A stretch of DNA of 64,000 nt from Alkalihalobacillus sp. FSL W8-0930 (GTDB lineage: Bacteria > Bacillota > Bacilli > Bacillales > Bacillaceae_D): NCBI GenBank assembly GCA_037965595.1, contig CP150183.1, positions 3,286,001 to 3,350,000 of the forward strand, written 5' to 3'. This document shows positions 51,636 to 60,210 of the stretch, piece by piece (position 1 is the stretch's first letter; every line of letters begins with the position of its first letter). The notes under the pieces were generated by a model. It was not told the origin of the DNA. It ran no database searches and was given only the letters and a program-made list of their open reading frames with translations. A program made the position numbers and the translations under genes.

Positions 51636-52448
51636 TTAGCGACGGATACCGTTGACGAGGCCAGCCATTTCGTCAGCGATGGATAGGGAACGAGCATTTA
51701 GTTGATAGTGACGCTGGGTTAGCATTAAGTCACTCATTTCTTTTGCCATGTCGACGTTTGATCCTTCAAGGGCTCCTTGTTGGATAAGCTGGTCCGAGGC
51801 TGCAATCATTTGCATCCGGTTGTCTCCGTCAGGCATGAGGAAATCGGTATTGCCTGCAGCTTCGAGCAGCTGAGGTTTCTCTACCTCAACTAATCCAATT
51901 TCTCCAATGGCGGCCGTTGTCCCGTCTTGAAGCAGAGCTTCAAGCTGTCCATTTGCATTCATTTGAATGGATTCAAATGTGTAAGGAACCGTCATTCGCT
52001 CACCGTTATTATCCAGTAGGTAAAAGCCATTTTCGTTTGCAAGAACTAGCTCTTGATCATTGTTTGGGTTTTCCGTTAAAAAGAAAGCTCCTTCTCGAGT
52101 CAATCTTGTTTCAGAAGCACCGTTCTCATTTCTCTCCACCTGAAAGAAATGATAGCCGTTTGTTAGCGCAAAATCAAGCATTCGTCCAGTTTGCATCGCA
52201 ATGCCCGGGTCATTGGATAGACGAGTCTGGGCAATTTTTGCACCTGAACCAACACGTAGGCCAGGAGGGGTTAATCGGTTGCCCTCCGTTGGTTGGTTCG
52301 TATATTCCTGGTTTAATAAATCAGAAAAGGTAACATCTCTGCGTTTATACCCTGCCGTTTCGCTATTGGACACGTTGTTTGAAATTGTATCAAGCTTACT
52401 TTGAAGCTGTCCCATTGTGACTGATGCAATGTTGGATGAAATATTCAT
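51636..52448 (-). CDS. flhP: Flagellar basal-body rod protein FlhP
   Basis: 270 residues of the FlgF/FlgG family: N-terminal MNISSNIASVTMGQLQSKLDTISNNVSN and C-terminal LMLTQRHYQLNARSLSIADEMAGL heptad helices that pack in the rod. AAAGGAG before ATG 52448 (MNISS). Second of two rod-protein paralogues downstream of mbl, as in B. subtilis mbl-flhO-flhP. Confidence 0.9.
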   Translation of the reverse strand: MNISSNIASVTMGQLQSKLDTISNNVSNSETAGYKRRDVTFSDLLNQEYTNQPTEGNRLTPPGLRVGSGAKIAQTRLSNDPGIAMQTGRMLDFALTNGYHFFQVERNENGASETRLTREGAFFLTENPNNDQELVLANENGFYLLDNNGERMTVPYTFESIQMNANGQLEALLQDGTTAAIGEIGLVEVEKPQLLEAAGNTDFLMPDGDNRMQMIAASDQLIQQGALEGSNVDMAKEMSDLMLTQRHYQLNARSLSIADEMAGLVNGIRR

Positions 52449-52475
52449 GAACAATCTCCTTTATAAGCCTTGGTG

Positions 52476-53276
52476 TTAGCCAATTCTGCCTACTTCATTC
52501 ACTGCTTTATCTAAGCTTTGATCATATGCCTGCAGTACTTTTTGATTCGCTTCAAATGTACGCATCGCACTCATCATATCTGCCATCGTCTGGTTAGAGT
52601 CTACGTTCGACTGTTCCACAAAACGCTGACGAATTTGAAAATCAAAGGCATTTGCTGGCAGCTCTTCTTCCGCGCGTAGGAGTCCATTTCCTTCTTTTAC
52701 AAGGGTCTGTGCATCTTCCGCATAGGCAATGCCAATCTGACCAAGGTTCACACCCTCAGAGCTTGTAATGGCTCCTTGCTCATTGATTAAAAATTCCTCG
52801 TTCTCTACCTGAATCGGTTGTCCTGCTGCGTTTAATACAGGGTAGCCTTCTGTTGTAACAAGCTGTCCAGAATCACTAACCGCAAACTGACCATTACGCG
52901 TATAACGAGGTGTCCCGTCATCCCCTTGCACCGTAAAGAATAGCATAGGGCGCGCACCCGCATCACCCTCAGGAAGCACGCCATCAAGTAGCGCAAAGTC
53001 CGTGCCATTTCCCGTTTCAACTAGAGATCCCTGAATGAAGTTTGGAGTGGCCTCCTGCATGTAGGTACCCGTTGAAAGGGAGCCAATCTGGTACCCTCTC
53101 CCCGTAACTGTATTGACGTTTCGTGCTTCTAAAAGCATCTCAGGGAAGGACCTGATACTTGCTTGATCCGCTTTATATCCTGGTGTTTGGGCATTGGCCA
53201 GATTATTTGTTAGCATTTCCTGACGTTGTTGCTGAGTCAGCATTCCGGCTGCTGCTCCGTATAAACCACGTAGCAT
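52476..53276 (-). CDS. flhO: Flagellar basal-body rod protein FlhO
   Basis: 266 residues, FlgF/FlgG family: MLRGLYGAAAGMLTQQQRQEMLTNNLANAQTPGYK at the N-terminus and MMSAMRTFEANQKVLQAYDQSLDKAVNEVGRIG at the C-terminus. GAGAGGAGAG before the ATG. Eighteen bases after mbl, so likely cotranscribed. Confidence 0.92.
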   Translation of the reverse strand: MLRGLYGAAAGMLTQQQRQEMLTNNLANAQTPGYKADQASIRSFPEMLLEARNVNTVTGRGYQIGSLSTGTYMQEATPNFIQGSLVETGNGTDFALLDGVLPEGDAGARPMLFFTVQGDDGTPRYTRNGQFAVSDSGQLVTTEGYPVLNAAGQPIQVENEEFLINEQGAITSSEGVNLGQIGIAYAEDAQTLVKEGNGLLRAEEELPANAFDFQIRQRFVEQSNVDSNQTMADMMSAMRTFEANQKVLQAYDQSLDKAVNEVGRIG

Positions 53277-53294
53277 GACAACTCTCCTCTCAGA

Positions 53295-54299
53295 TTAGAC
53301 GCGAGCTCGTTTCTTACTCATTTTATCTAGGTTTTCTAAAATTAATCCTGTACCCTTTGCTACACAGTGCATTGGGTCTTCTGCCACAAGAACTGGTACT
53401 TTAAGCTCTTCAGCAAGTAACTCGTCAATTCCGTGTAGAAGGGCTCCCCCACCTGTTAAGATGACTCCGCGATCGATGATATCTGCAGATAACTCAGGAG
53501 GTGTTTTTTCAAGTACTTCTTTTGCAGCTTGTACAATGTAAGAAGCTGATTCAGTAAGCGCTCCTTGAATTTCTTCTGTACGTACCGTAATCGTTCTTGG
53601 AAGACCACTTACTAGGTCACGCCCACGAATCTCGAGTTCCTCTTGACGTCCGCCTGGGAATACGGTGGCTACGGTTTTCTTAATGTTTTCAGCTGTACGC
53701 ACACCAATTAACAGCTTGTACTGCTTTTTAATGTACGTTAAAATTTCCGAATCAAAACGGTCCCCAGCGACTTTAATTGATGAGGCGGTGACGATATCAC
53801 CCATGGAAAGAACAGCAACATCTGTTGTTCCACCGCCTATATCAATGACCATGTTTCCGCTAGGTTGAAAAATATCCATACCGGCGCCGATTGCTGCGAC
53901 CTTAGGCTCTTCTTCTAGATAGACATCCTTCCCACCGCTGCGCTCAGCCGCTTGACGGATGGCCTTTTGCTCAACAGATGTAATGTTGGTTGGGCAACAG
54001 ATTAAAATACGAGGCTTTGAGAACATGCTTCTTACTTTAATCTTATCCAGAAAATGCTTCAGCATCGATTCAGTTAAGTCAAAATCAGCAATAACGCCGT
54101 CTTGCATTGGACGGATCGCCACAATATTCCCAGGAGTACGTCCTACCATCCGATATGCTTCCTCACCTACAGCTAATACGCTTTTCGAAGAGGTTTCCAT
54201 AGCCACAACAGATGGCTCATCAAGGACAATTCCACTTCCCTTTACAAAAATAAGTACGTTCGCCGTTCCTAAATCAATTCCAATATCTCGACCAAACAT
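53295..54299 (-). CDS. mbl: MreB-like actin homologue Mbl
   Basis: 334 residues: GIDLGTANVLIFVKG (phosphate 1), IDIGGGTTDVAVLS (phosphate 2), and ILTGGGALLHGIDELL (adenosine site). Directs sidewall peptidoglycan synthesis at the membrane. The gene order spoIIID-mbl-flhO-flhP identifies it as mbl rather than mreB. GGGAGG before the ATG. Confidence 0.95.
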   Translation of the reverse strand: MFGRDIGIDLGTANVLIFVKGSGIVLDEPSVVAMETSSKSVLAVGEEAYRMVGRTPGNIVAIRPMQDGVIADFDLTESMLKHFLDKIKVRSMFSKPRILICCPTNITSVEQKAIRQAAERSGGKDVYLEEEPKVAAIGAGMDIFQPSGNMVIDIGGGTTDVAVLSMGDIVTASSIKVAGDRFDSEILTYIKKQYKLLIGVRTAENIKKTVATVFPGGRQEELEIRGRDLVSGLPRTITVRTEEIQGALTESASYIVQAAKEVLEKTPPELSADIIDRGVILTGGGALLHGIDELLAEELKVPVLVAEDPMHCVAKGTGLILENLDKMSKKRARV

Positions 54300-54523
54300 G
54301 ATTCGTTCCTCCCTATAATTCGAACATTATGTCATCATTTACAATTTTCTAAAGGCTATCGTCTCTTCTTACCAGCATCCGACTGAGTCACCCTTACAAA
54401 ATTGCAAACATGCATCGTCGTGGGGCGGTACTCAAAATGTGCTCGAGTCCAGATTGACAGGCCTATATACCTAATTGTAGATTTTATCATATAATGTTTG
54501 ATTAGGGATGATTTTGGGGAAAT

Positions 54524-54811
54524 TTATTGACGAGATTTTACAATTAAATGGTCCGAAACATCTACAGTCTTTCGATACTTGACTTTCGTCGCTTCTCCAC
54601 CGCGCAAATGGCGAATCGATTTGTGATACTCAAGAATGTCCTTCACCTCATTTGCCAGCTCCGCATTAATTTCGGGCAGACGCTCCGTGAGATCCTTGTG
54701 TACAGTACTTTTTGAGACTCCAAACTCTTTTGCAATCGTCCTCACCGTTTTTCGAGTCTCAACAATGTACCTGCCTATCTTGATAGTTCGCTCTTTGATG
54801 TAATCATGCAC
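54524..54811 (-). CDS. spoIIID: Sporulation transcription factor SpoIIID
   Basis: 95-residue DNA-binding protein controlling mother-cell gene expression: helix-turn-helix VRTIAKEFGVSKSTVHKDLTERLPEIN and the basic C-terminal helix YHKSIRHLRGGEATKVKY. GTG start (54811) with GGGAGG eight bases upstream; the protein begins MHDYIKERTIKIG, as in B. subtilis. Upstream of mbl with a 220-base gap. Confidence 0.97.
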   Translation of the reverse strand: MHDYIKERTIKIGRYIVETRKTVRTIAKEFGVSKSTVHKDLTERLPEINAELANEVKDILEYHKSIRHLRGGEATKVKYRKTVDVSDHLIVKSRQ

Positions 54812-54949
54812 ACGACTCGCCTCCCTAATTCTGTGTTGGTGATTGGTACAGTTTATTAGGGAGTGGATATAGATATACCACCTTATTATAAGGACGAGCG
54901 CGGTTTCTGCGTGTACGAGCTTACAAAAGAGGCAGCACGTGTATCATAA

Positions 54950-55264
54950 TTAGCTTACAGACTTCAGACCTATAACAGAAACGAGAATAATCGTAATGAA
55001 CAGAACCCTCTTCCAATCACGAGATTCTCCGTAAAAAAACATGCCGATTAAGGCTCCACCAAACGCTCCAATCCCAGTCCAGACCGCATATACAGTCCCC
55101 ATCGGGAGCGAATCCATCGCATAAGACAATAACGCGAAACTAGCCGCAAACCCTAGTATGAGACCGATAATCGGCTTCGGACCTGGCTTACTCTTCAACT
55201 GGTTCATCATCGTTACACCAAACAACTCACACATTCCAGCCAAGATCAAACTAATCCATACCAT
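54950..55264 (-). CDS. ykkD: SMR guanidinium exporter subunit YkkD
   Basis: 104-residue, four-helix small multidrug resistance protein: MVWISLILAGMCELFGVTMMNQ with the membrane Glu in helix 1, and MGTVYAVWTGIGAFGGALIGM. Highly like YkkD. Overlaps ykkC by 14 bases; the two form a heterodimeric exporter of guanidinium. Confidence 0.92.
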   Translation of the reverse strand: MVWISLILAGMCELFGVTMMNQLKSKPGPKPIIGLILGFAASFALLSYAMDSLPMGTVYAVWTGIGAFGGALIGMFFYGESRDWKRVLFITIILVSVIGLKSVS

Positions 55265-55601
55265 GTTCGCTCACACTCCCTGTATCGGCTTCTTTTGTCA
55301 CCATCTTTAGCCCAACCACCCCAATTAAAAGAGTGATAATAAATAGTAATTTTAGCGAGGGAAGCGGCTGTGAAAACACCAGCGTATCCACCGCAACCGA
55401 ACCAACCGTACCAAGCCCCACAAACACCGCATACGCCGTGGCCACAGGCAGGACTTTAGTCGCCTGAATCAGCAGCACAAAACTACAAGCAATCGCAACA
55501 ATCGTGAGCCCCCACTCAAGCACCGACGACGCCTTATTTAAACCCATCACCCAGCCAACCTCAAACATGGCTCCGATGATTAACAACATCCAATTTCTCA
55601 T
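55251..55601 (-). CDS. ykkC: SMR guanidinium exporter subunit YkkC
   Basis: 116 residues, four membrane helices: MRNWMLLIIGAMFEVGWVMGLN with the functional Glu in helix 1, and LPVATAYAVFVGLGTVGSVAVD. Matches YkkC. Directly downstream of the guanidine-I riboswitch and first gene of the pair. Confidence 0.92.
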   Translation of the reverse strand: MRNWMLLIIGAMFEVGWVMGLNKASSVLEWGLTIVAIACSFVLLIQATKVLPVATAYAVFVGLGTVGSVAVDTLVFSQPLPSLKLLFIITLLIGVVGLKMVTKEADTGSVSEHGMD

Positions 55602-55626
55602 CCTACTCTCTCCTCTCTACACACAC

Positions 55627-55770
55627 GAAAAAGCCCGGAAGATCCGCACACCTCACGTGTGCAATCATCTCCCGGGCTTTTGTCCCTCCGTGTCACAGCC
55701 AAACGCTGTGCGCCCCCTCTCGGACCAGACCTGCAGCACAGTGGCAGCAGCGGAACCCTAGGCGGTCAAT
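55627..55770 (-). ncRNA. Guanidine-I (ykkC) riboswitch
   Basis: The minus strand carries the ykkC hallmarks in order: CTAGGGTTCCG (from about 55765), TGGTCCGAGAG, then ACGGAGGGACAAAAGCC and CGGGAG. The 3' part (AGCCCGGGAGAT) can instead pair with ATCTTCCGGGCT at 55632-55643, followed by TTTTTCG, to form a terminator. Guanidine binding to the aptamer should prevent that and turn on ykkCD. Confidence 0.95.
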
Positions 55771-55776
55771 TTTGCT

Positions 55777-55805
55777 ATTATAACGTAGGATGGCGGGGAG
55801 ATCAA
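55777..55805 (-). promoter_or_regulatory. Promoter of riboswitch-ykkCD
   Basis: Minus strand TTGATC (55805-55800), a 17-base spacer and TATAAT (55782-55777). Transcription should begin a few bases before the aptamer. Confidence 0.8.
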
Positions 55806-55845
55806 TGGGAGAGGTTGGAGGTGAGGCGGGTGTGGGGGGTGGCTT

Positions 55846-56093
55846 CTTGGTAAGTGTGCGCTCTTTCTTGCTGTAGGTGCTTCGGGGCTTGGGATGGGTC
55901 TTGGTATCGAGGGGACGGGCTTGGTAACGCCGCCGCTCTTCTTGCTATCAGCTCTCTCTTCTTGGTTGGCCCCCCGCTTTTTCTTGATGGATTGTACGTT
56001 CTTCTTGGTAAGAGGGGTGGGTTCTTGGTATTTCTGCCGTTCTTCTTGCTAATTCCCTAGACGTTCTTACTAAAATGAAAAATGTTCATTTTT
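55846..56093 (+). repeat. Twelve-unit CTTGG array (locus D, copy 1)
   Basis: Cores at 55846, 55867, 55888, 55900, 55920, 55941, 55961, 55983, 56004, 56024, 56045 and 56066; the 12-base step after 55888 shows a 9-bp internal deletion. Inverted repeat AAAAATGTTCATTTTT at 56078-56093 (centre TT instead of AA). Confidence 0.9.
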
Positions 56094-56114
56094 TTCCTTA
56101 TGTCAGTGAGGATT

Positions 56115-56371
56115 CTTGGTATTGGGCCGGTGTTTCTTGCTTCAGCTGCTCACGGGCTTGGTATCGCGCTCTTTCCTCTTGGTATCGAGCGCCCAATCTT
56201 GATAACGCCTCCGCTCTTCTTGCTATCGGCCCTCTCTTCTTGATTGGACCCCCGCTTTTTCTTGATGGATTGTGCGTTCTTCTTGGTAAGGCTCCTCGGT
56301 TCTTGGTATTTCTGCCGTTCTTCTTGCTAACTCCCCAGACGCTCTTACTAAAATAAAAAATGAACATTTTT
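56115..56371 (+). repeat. Twelve-unit CTTGG array (locus D, copy 2)
   Basis: Cores at 56115, 56136, 56157, 56178, 56198, 56219, 56239, 56261, 56282, 56302, 56323 and 56344 (steps 21,21,21,20,21,20,22,21,20,21,21). Inverted repeat AAAAATGAACATTTTT at 56356-56371. Confidence 0.93.
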
Positions 56372-56391
56372 TCCTTATGTCAGTGGAGGGT

Positions 56392-56647
56392 CTTGGTTTG
56401 CGTGTGATTCTTCTTGGTGTACGTGCTCCAGATCTTGGTATCACGCTCTTCCTTCTTGGTATCGAGCGCCCAATCTTGATAACGCCTCCGCTCTTCTTGC
56501 TATCGGCCCTCTCTTCTTGGTGCATCCCCCGCTTTTTCTTGATAGTTCCTGCGTTCTTCTTGGGAAGGTGCTTATGGGCTTGGTACTTCTTCCGTTCTTC
56601 TTGCTAATTCCCAGACGCTCTGACTAAAATAAAAAATGTTCATTTTT
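56392..56647 (+). repeat. Twelve-unit CTTGG array (locus D, copy 3)
   Basis: Cores at 56392, 56413, 56434, 56455, 56475, 56496, 56516, 56538, 56559, 56579, 56600 and about 56620: copy 2 shifted by 277 bases. Inverted repeat with TT centre at 56632-56647. Confidence 0.93.
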
Positions 56648-56668
56648 TTCCTTATGTCAGTGGGTCTT

Positions 56669-56772
56669 CTTGATAGATCCCGCGTTCTTCTTGGTAAGGC
56701 TCCTCGGTTCTTGGTACTTCTGCCGTTCTTCTTGCTCCCACTCCCGTTCTTCTTGCTAACCCGCTCCCATGC
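56669..56772 (+). repeat. Partial CTTGG array, units 8-12 (locus D, copy 4)
   Basis: Cores at 56669, 56690, 56710, 56731 and 56752, matching units 8-12 of copy 3 (for example CTTGATAG...CCGCGTTCTT). No closing inverted repeat. Confidence 0.85.
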
Positions 56773-56865
56773 AAATTCTCCTCCACACATCGCAAATTTT
56801 CTCACCCATTTTAAAGGATTTCATCCACTCGAAAAGAATAGTACAGTACGAAGGGAGTTGATGGT

Positions 56866-57861
56866 TTGATTGTTTTGAAGGAACGAACGCGTCCTGTGCG
56901 GATCGCTCAGCTTGAGGCGCTTTTGAGGCGTATACCGAACCAGCATGAGAAGGTGCCTAATATTAAGAAGGAACTGAATCGGCGTAGGATTGGGTATCAA
57001 GGGGAGCAGTCACTCAATTATTATTTTAAATTTTTGAATGATCCTCAGTTGTTTTTGCTTCATGATCTTCGTTTGCTTGGAATGAATCAATCGTATTTTC
57101 AAATTGATACGCTTTTAATTAGTAAGTCGTTTGTCGCAATACTTGAGATTAAAAATTATTCAGGGTCTATTTATTTTGATCCGGATACGTATCAGGTCTA
57201 CCGCACGTCTGCTACGCATGATGATGAAATTCTCACGAATCCTCTTCTACAGATCCAGGCACAAAAGCTACAGCTAAGAGATTGGTTGACTGCGCATAAT
57301 TGGCCGCTGCTGCCGATTGCGAAGCTTGTTGTGTTTAGTGATCCTTCTACAAAAATTGTTTCTACTCCAACGAATCTCCAACTGCTGAAGCAAGTCGTTA
57401 CGGCTCCCGCACTTCTTTCAAAGCTTGAGAGTCTTCAATCTATGTACTCAAAAGACTATCTGACTGACAACGCACTTGAAATGCTTACTCAACAGCTCGT
57501 CCACAAACACGTTCCCCCTGCTAGTTCTGATGTTCTCCATGATTTTCGTATTCCCGCTTCGACCATTATTTCCGGAGTATATTGCCCGTCGTGCCAGCGT
57601 CCGACACTTACGAGAGGGGTCGTTGTTGGGAAATGGTTTTGCCCTGATTGTTTGATTTCGTCTAAGCATGCTCATCTTTCAGCTCTTGAAGACTACTTCC
57701 TTCTATTAAATCACCAGGTATCCACAAGTGAGATTCATGCATTCTTGCAGACGTCGAACCGGCAACAAGCCTATGATTTGGTGAATAAGCTTCCACTACA
57801 TCGGGTGGGAGAATTTCGTGCGAGGCGCTATGAATTAATGTACCCGCTAAGCATTCCATAA
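56866..57861 (+). CDS. NERD domain protein
   Basis: 331 residues. A NERD (nuclease-related) domain at residues 35-150: GYQGEQSLNYYF, FQIDTLLISKSFVAILEIKNYSG carries the Asp and the E-x-K pair of the nuclease-like core. A C-terminal four-cysteine zinc ribbon follows (YCPSCQ ... WFCPDC). Probably a DNA- or RNA-processing enzyme, role unknown. TTG start with GGGAG eight bases upstream. Oriented against the surrounding minus-strand sporulation genes and directly after a repeat array. Confidence 0.82.
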   Translation: MIVLKERTRPVRIAQLEALLRRIPNQHEKVPNIKKELNRRRIGYQGEQSLNYYFKFLNDPQLFLLHDLRLLGMNQSYFQIDTLLISKSFVAILEIKNYSGSIYFDPDTYQVYRTSATHDDEILTNPLLQIQAQKLQLRDWLTAHNWPLLPIAKLVVFSDPSTKIVSTPTNLQLLKQVVTAPALLSKLESLQSMYSKDYLTDNALEMLTQQLVHKHVPPASSDVLHDFRIPASTIISGVYCPSCQRPTLTRGVVVGKWFCPDCLISSKHAHLSALEDYFLLLNHQVSTSEIHAFLQTSNRQQAYDLVNKLPLHRVGEFRARRYELMYPLSIP

Positions 57862-57893
57862 AAAACCACCGTAACCCTTATGGATTACAGTGG
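57860..57893 (-). terminator. Terminator of spoIIQ
   Basis: Minus strand CCACTGTAATCC pairs with GGGTTACGGTGG, followed by six T. It lies just after the convergent NERD gene stop. Confidence 0.88.
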
Positions 57894-57907
57894 CATTTAT
57901 GGGATAT

Positions 57908-58804
57908 TTACGTATTAGAAGATTCGCTTGGTACAAGGCCTGATTGGTCTTGCTCGGTTGCATCTTCTTCAGAGTCTTTAGACTCGTCAGCGTCTTCTTT
58001 TTCATCAGCTTCTTTATCAGTGTCTTCGTCTTTGCCTTGCTCAGGTGCTGGTGTTTCTTTTTCAGCTTCTGCTTCAGCATCTTCAGCTTCTTTTGCTTGT
58101 TCAAGCTTTTCACCGAAGAAGTCTTCTGGGTTCAATGCTTCGCCTTCGCTGTCACGGATTTCAAAGTGTACGTGTACGCCGGCTTGTTCGTTATAAACGT
58201 TACGTCCTGCTGCACCTAGCTTATCGCCTTGATTCACCGTGTCGCCTTCTTCAACTGAAAGGGTTGCTAAGCTGCTATAGTGCGTTTTGAATCCATCATC
58301 ATGCGTCACTTCAACGACATTTCCAAGAGTTGAATCTTGTGCTGCTTTTGTTACTTTACCGCTTAGGGATGCGATGACATCAAAGCCTTCTTCAGATGTT
58401 GCTCCAAAGTCTACCCCTTTGTTCATGCGGTACGTGTTGCTGTAGTATACAAGAGATGCTTGTTGCTCTTCTGCTGATGCAGATTCATCGTAAAAGTGTC
58501 CGATGATTTCTGCTTTTGAATCATCAAGTGTTGGTAGTGCAACGAGTTCTGTTGATGACTGAACTGGTACTGCTTCTTCATCACGTGGATCAAAGCCTAA
58601 TTGAAAATCGTTTGTTGGCTCTTCAGTATTCTCTTGCTCTAGTGGTGTTCCTAAGTTTTGACCTTGGAAATAAAAGACGGAGCTAAGAATACCTGCTGCT
58701 GCTACTAGATAGACTGCTGGCAAAACCCAGCGTTTACGTAAGATTCGTTGTGCATTTGACCACTTGCTTTCGTTATTAGAAGATCGATTGTTATCTTCAT
58801 TCAT
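57908..58804 (-). CDS. spoIIQ: Forespore membrane protein SpoIIQ
   Basis: 298 residues: one membrane helix (about 32-50) and a LytM/M23 domain (NKGVDFGATSEEGFDVIASLSG ... GVHVHFEIRDSEG), followed by a long acidic low-complexity tail. The first zinc-binding His of M23 enzymes is replaced (NKGVDF), as expected for SpoIIQ, which is a structural partner of SpoIIIAH across the engulfment septum. GAGGTGA before the ATG. The acidic tail (Glu/Asp/Ala rich, about 75 residues) is long. Confidence 0.92.
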   Translation of the reverse strand: MNEDNNRSSNNESKWSNAQRILRKRWVLPAVYLVAAAGILSSVFYFQGQNLGTPLEQENTEEPTNDFQLGFDPRDEEAVPVQSSTELVALPTLDDSKAEIIGHFYDESASAEEQQASLVYYSNTYRMNKGVDFGATSEEGFDVIASLSGKVTKAAQDSTLGNVVEVTHDDGFKTHYSSLATLSVEEGDTVNQGDKLGAAGRNVYNEQAGVHVHFEIRDSEGEALNPEDFFGEKLEQAKEAEDAEAEAEKETPAPEQGKDEDTDKEADEKEDADESKDSEEDATEQDQSGLVPSESSNT

Positions 58805-58921
58805 TTCTCATCACCTCAGCAACCATTCTGAACAGATTGCTAGAAATATATACATGGTGTGAAAAAAATTTTGAGATTCTTTTCGTAGCAGTGCTCATTC
58901 TCCATCTAGTAATCAACAGAG

Positions 58922-59028
58922 TTATTCACAGATCCACAGACTTTTCCCCATTTAGGCTGTTTTATCCACAGAAAAGAAAGCCTAGATTCTTAGAACTCCC
59001 AAGAATCCAGACTTTAGCCTGTGGATTA
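58922..59028. promoter_or_regulatory. DnaA-box cluster
   Basis: TTATTCACA (58922-58930), TTATCCACA (58962-58970, perfect consensus) and TAATCCACA on the minus strand (59020-59028) fall within 107 bases between spoIIQ and spoIID. A weaker AGATCCACA lies at 58930-58938. Confidence 0.6.
58979..59009 (-). terminator. Terminator of spoIID
   Basis: Minus strand CTGGATTCTT pairs with AAGAATCTAG across a nine-base loop, followed by a T-rich stretch (CTTTCTTTTC). Confidence 0.6.
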
Positions 59029-60057
59029 TTTTAAACGAGCCGTGACTTTCTCTGCGAAATGATTAATTCCAGCGATTTCAATGCCTTGATAGTAATGCTC
59101 AACAATCTTATCGTAGGTTTTTCCGTCCTTCGCCATGCCGTCTGCTCCGTATTGACTCATTCCAACGCCGTGTCCCCAGCCCTTTGTCTCAATCGTTACT
59201 ATTCCATTGGCACGTGTCCAGGTGAAGTCTGAAGAATCTAGAGCAAGTGCTTCACGGACCTGTCGTCCAGTAAGTTTTTTCTCACCCACTGTGACGGACG
59301 CAACTCTTCCACCATTTGTTCGTTCTGTGACTGGTGAGATGGAGCCATCAGATGGCAGGCTCACTTCTAATTTTTGCTGAAACTCAGCATCTGTTACTTC
59401 TTTTTTCGCTGTGAAACGTGGGGATTCCTGATCCCAAGGGCTTTCTACACTTCGAAGATAAGGAATTGGATTACTCCAATAGTCTTCGGAGTTCTCAGTG
59501 AATCCATTACTTGTTGAGAAAAACTGTGCGGATATAGGTTCGTCGTCATATGTCAGAATTTCTCCAGCCGTTTCATTTACTGCTTGTATGATCCGGTTGT
59601 TATAGGAGTCGAAGTCTTGTCCCCATTTCTCCCGAAGTTCGTTTGGATCTTGATACACTTGGTGAGTAATGGTGTCTGTCACAATGGCACCCTCTGGTAC
59701 TTTTGCACTTTCCCCACTTAAAATGGCCTTTAAAATATATGTTCTTGCTGCGAGCGCCTGAGCTTTTAAGGCTTCCATTTCAAAAGATGGTGACATTTCG
59801 GATGATACCACTCCAGCGACATACTCTTCTAAAGGTATTTGCTCAACCACATTCTTCTTACTTCGAAACACTGCGACTTCAATGGTAGAAGCAATTTCTT
59901 CCGCTTCCTTATCCACAACTTCGTCCCCCGATGGCTTAATCTCTTTTGTTGCTGCGCTGATTGATGGCTCATCTTCTGAGAAAAACGCAACCATTACAGA
60001 AGGGATTATCAATACAGCGACAAATAATATGACAAACGACCAAGCAAACCGCTTCAA
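59026..60057 (-). CDS. spoIID: Stage II sporulation protein D, lytic transglycosylase
   Basis: 343 residues: N-terminal membrane anchor (FAWSFVILFVAVLIIPSVMV) and the SpoIID domain (IPLEEYVAGVVSSEMSPSFEMEALKAQALAARTYIL with the catalytic Glu, and GWGHGVGMSQYGA). Cleaves denuded glycan during engulfment. GGAGGG overlaps the ATG at 60063, while TTG two codons later is six bases away and gives MKRFAW, similar to the B. subtilis MKQFAI start, so TTG (60057) is preferred. Confidence 0.95.
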   Translation of the reverse strand: MKRFAWSFVILFVAVLIIPSVMVAFFSEDEPSISAATKEIKPSGDEVVDKEAEEIASTIEVAVFRSKKNVVEQIPLEEYVAGVVSSEMSPSFEMEALKAQALAARTYILKAILSGESAKVPEGAIVTDTITHQVYQDPNELREKWGQDFDSYNNRIIQAVNETAGEILTYDDEPISAQFFSTSNGFTENSEDYWSNPIPYLRSVESPWDQESPRFTAKKEVTDAEFQQKLEVSLPSDGSISPVTERTNGGRVASVTVGEKKLTGRQVREALALDSSDFTWTRANGIVTIETKGWGHGVGMSQYGADGMAKDGKTYDKIVEHYYQGIEIAGINHFAEKVTARLK

Positions 60058-60125
60058 ATGCATCCCTCCATTGCCACTTAACTAACGCTACTCTTAAAGG
60101 TATGTTGTTTAAAAGACAAGTAGAA

Positions 60126-60167
60126 CGAAAAGAATAGAGACATTCACCGAGATGAATGTCTCTATTC
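60126..60167 (-). terminator. Terminator of murA
   Basis: Perfect 15-bp stem: 60132-60146 with 60153-60167, followed on the minus strand by TTTTCG. Confidence 0.85.
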
Positions 60168-60210
60168 CTTAAAAAATGCTGTCGTTTGGTATCATTTCCT
60201 AGGCAATAAC

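Noticed and set aside
34200-56772. CRISPR arrays
   Set aside because: Units are degenerate and about 21 bp with no constant repeat and unique spacer, and no cas genes are present.
57847-58113. Lys-rich 88-codon minus-strand frame
   Set aside because: Frame shadow of the acidic tail of spoIIQ.
58922-59028. Replication origin
   Set aside because: Only three DnaA boxes, no long AT-rich unwinding region or dnaA-dnaN context; a regulatory cluster is more likely.
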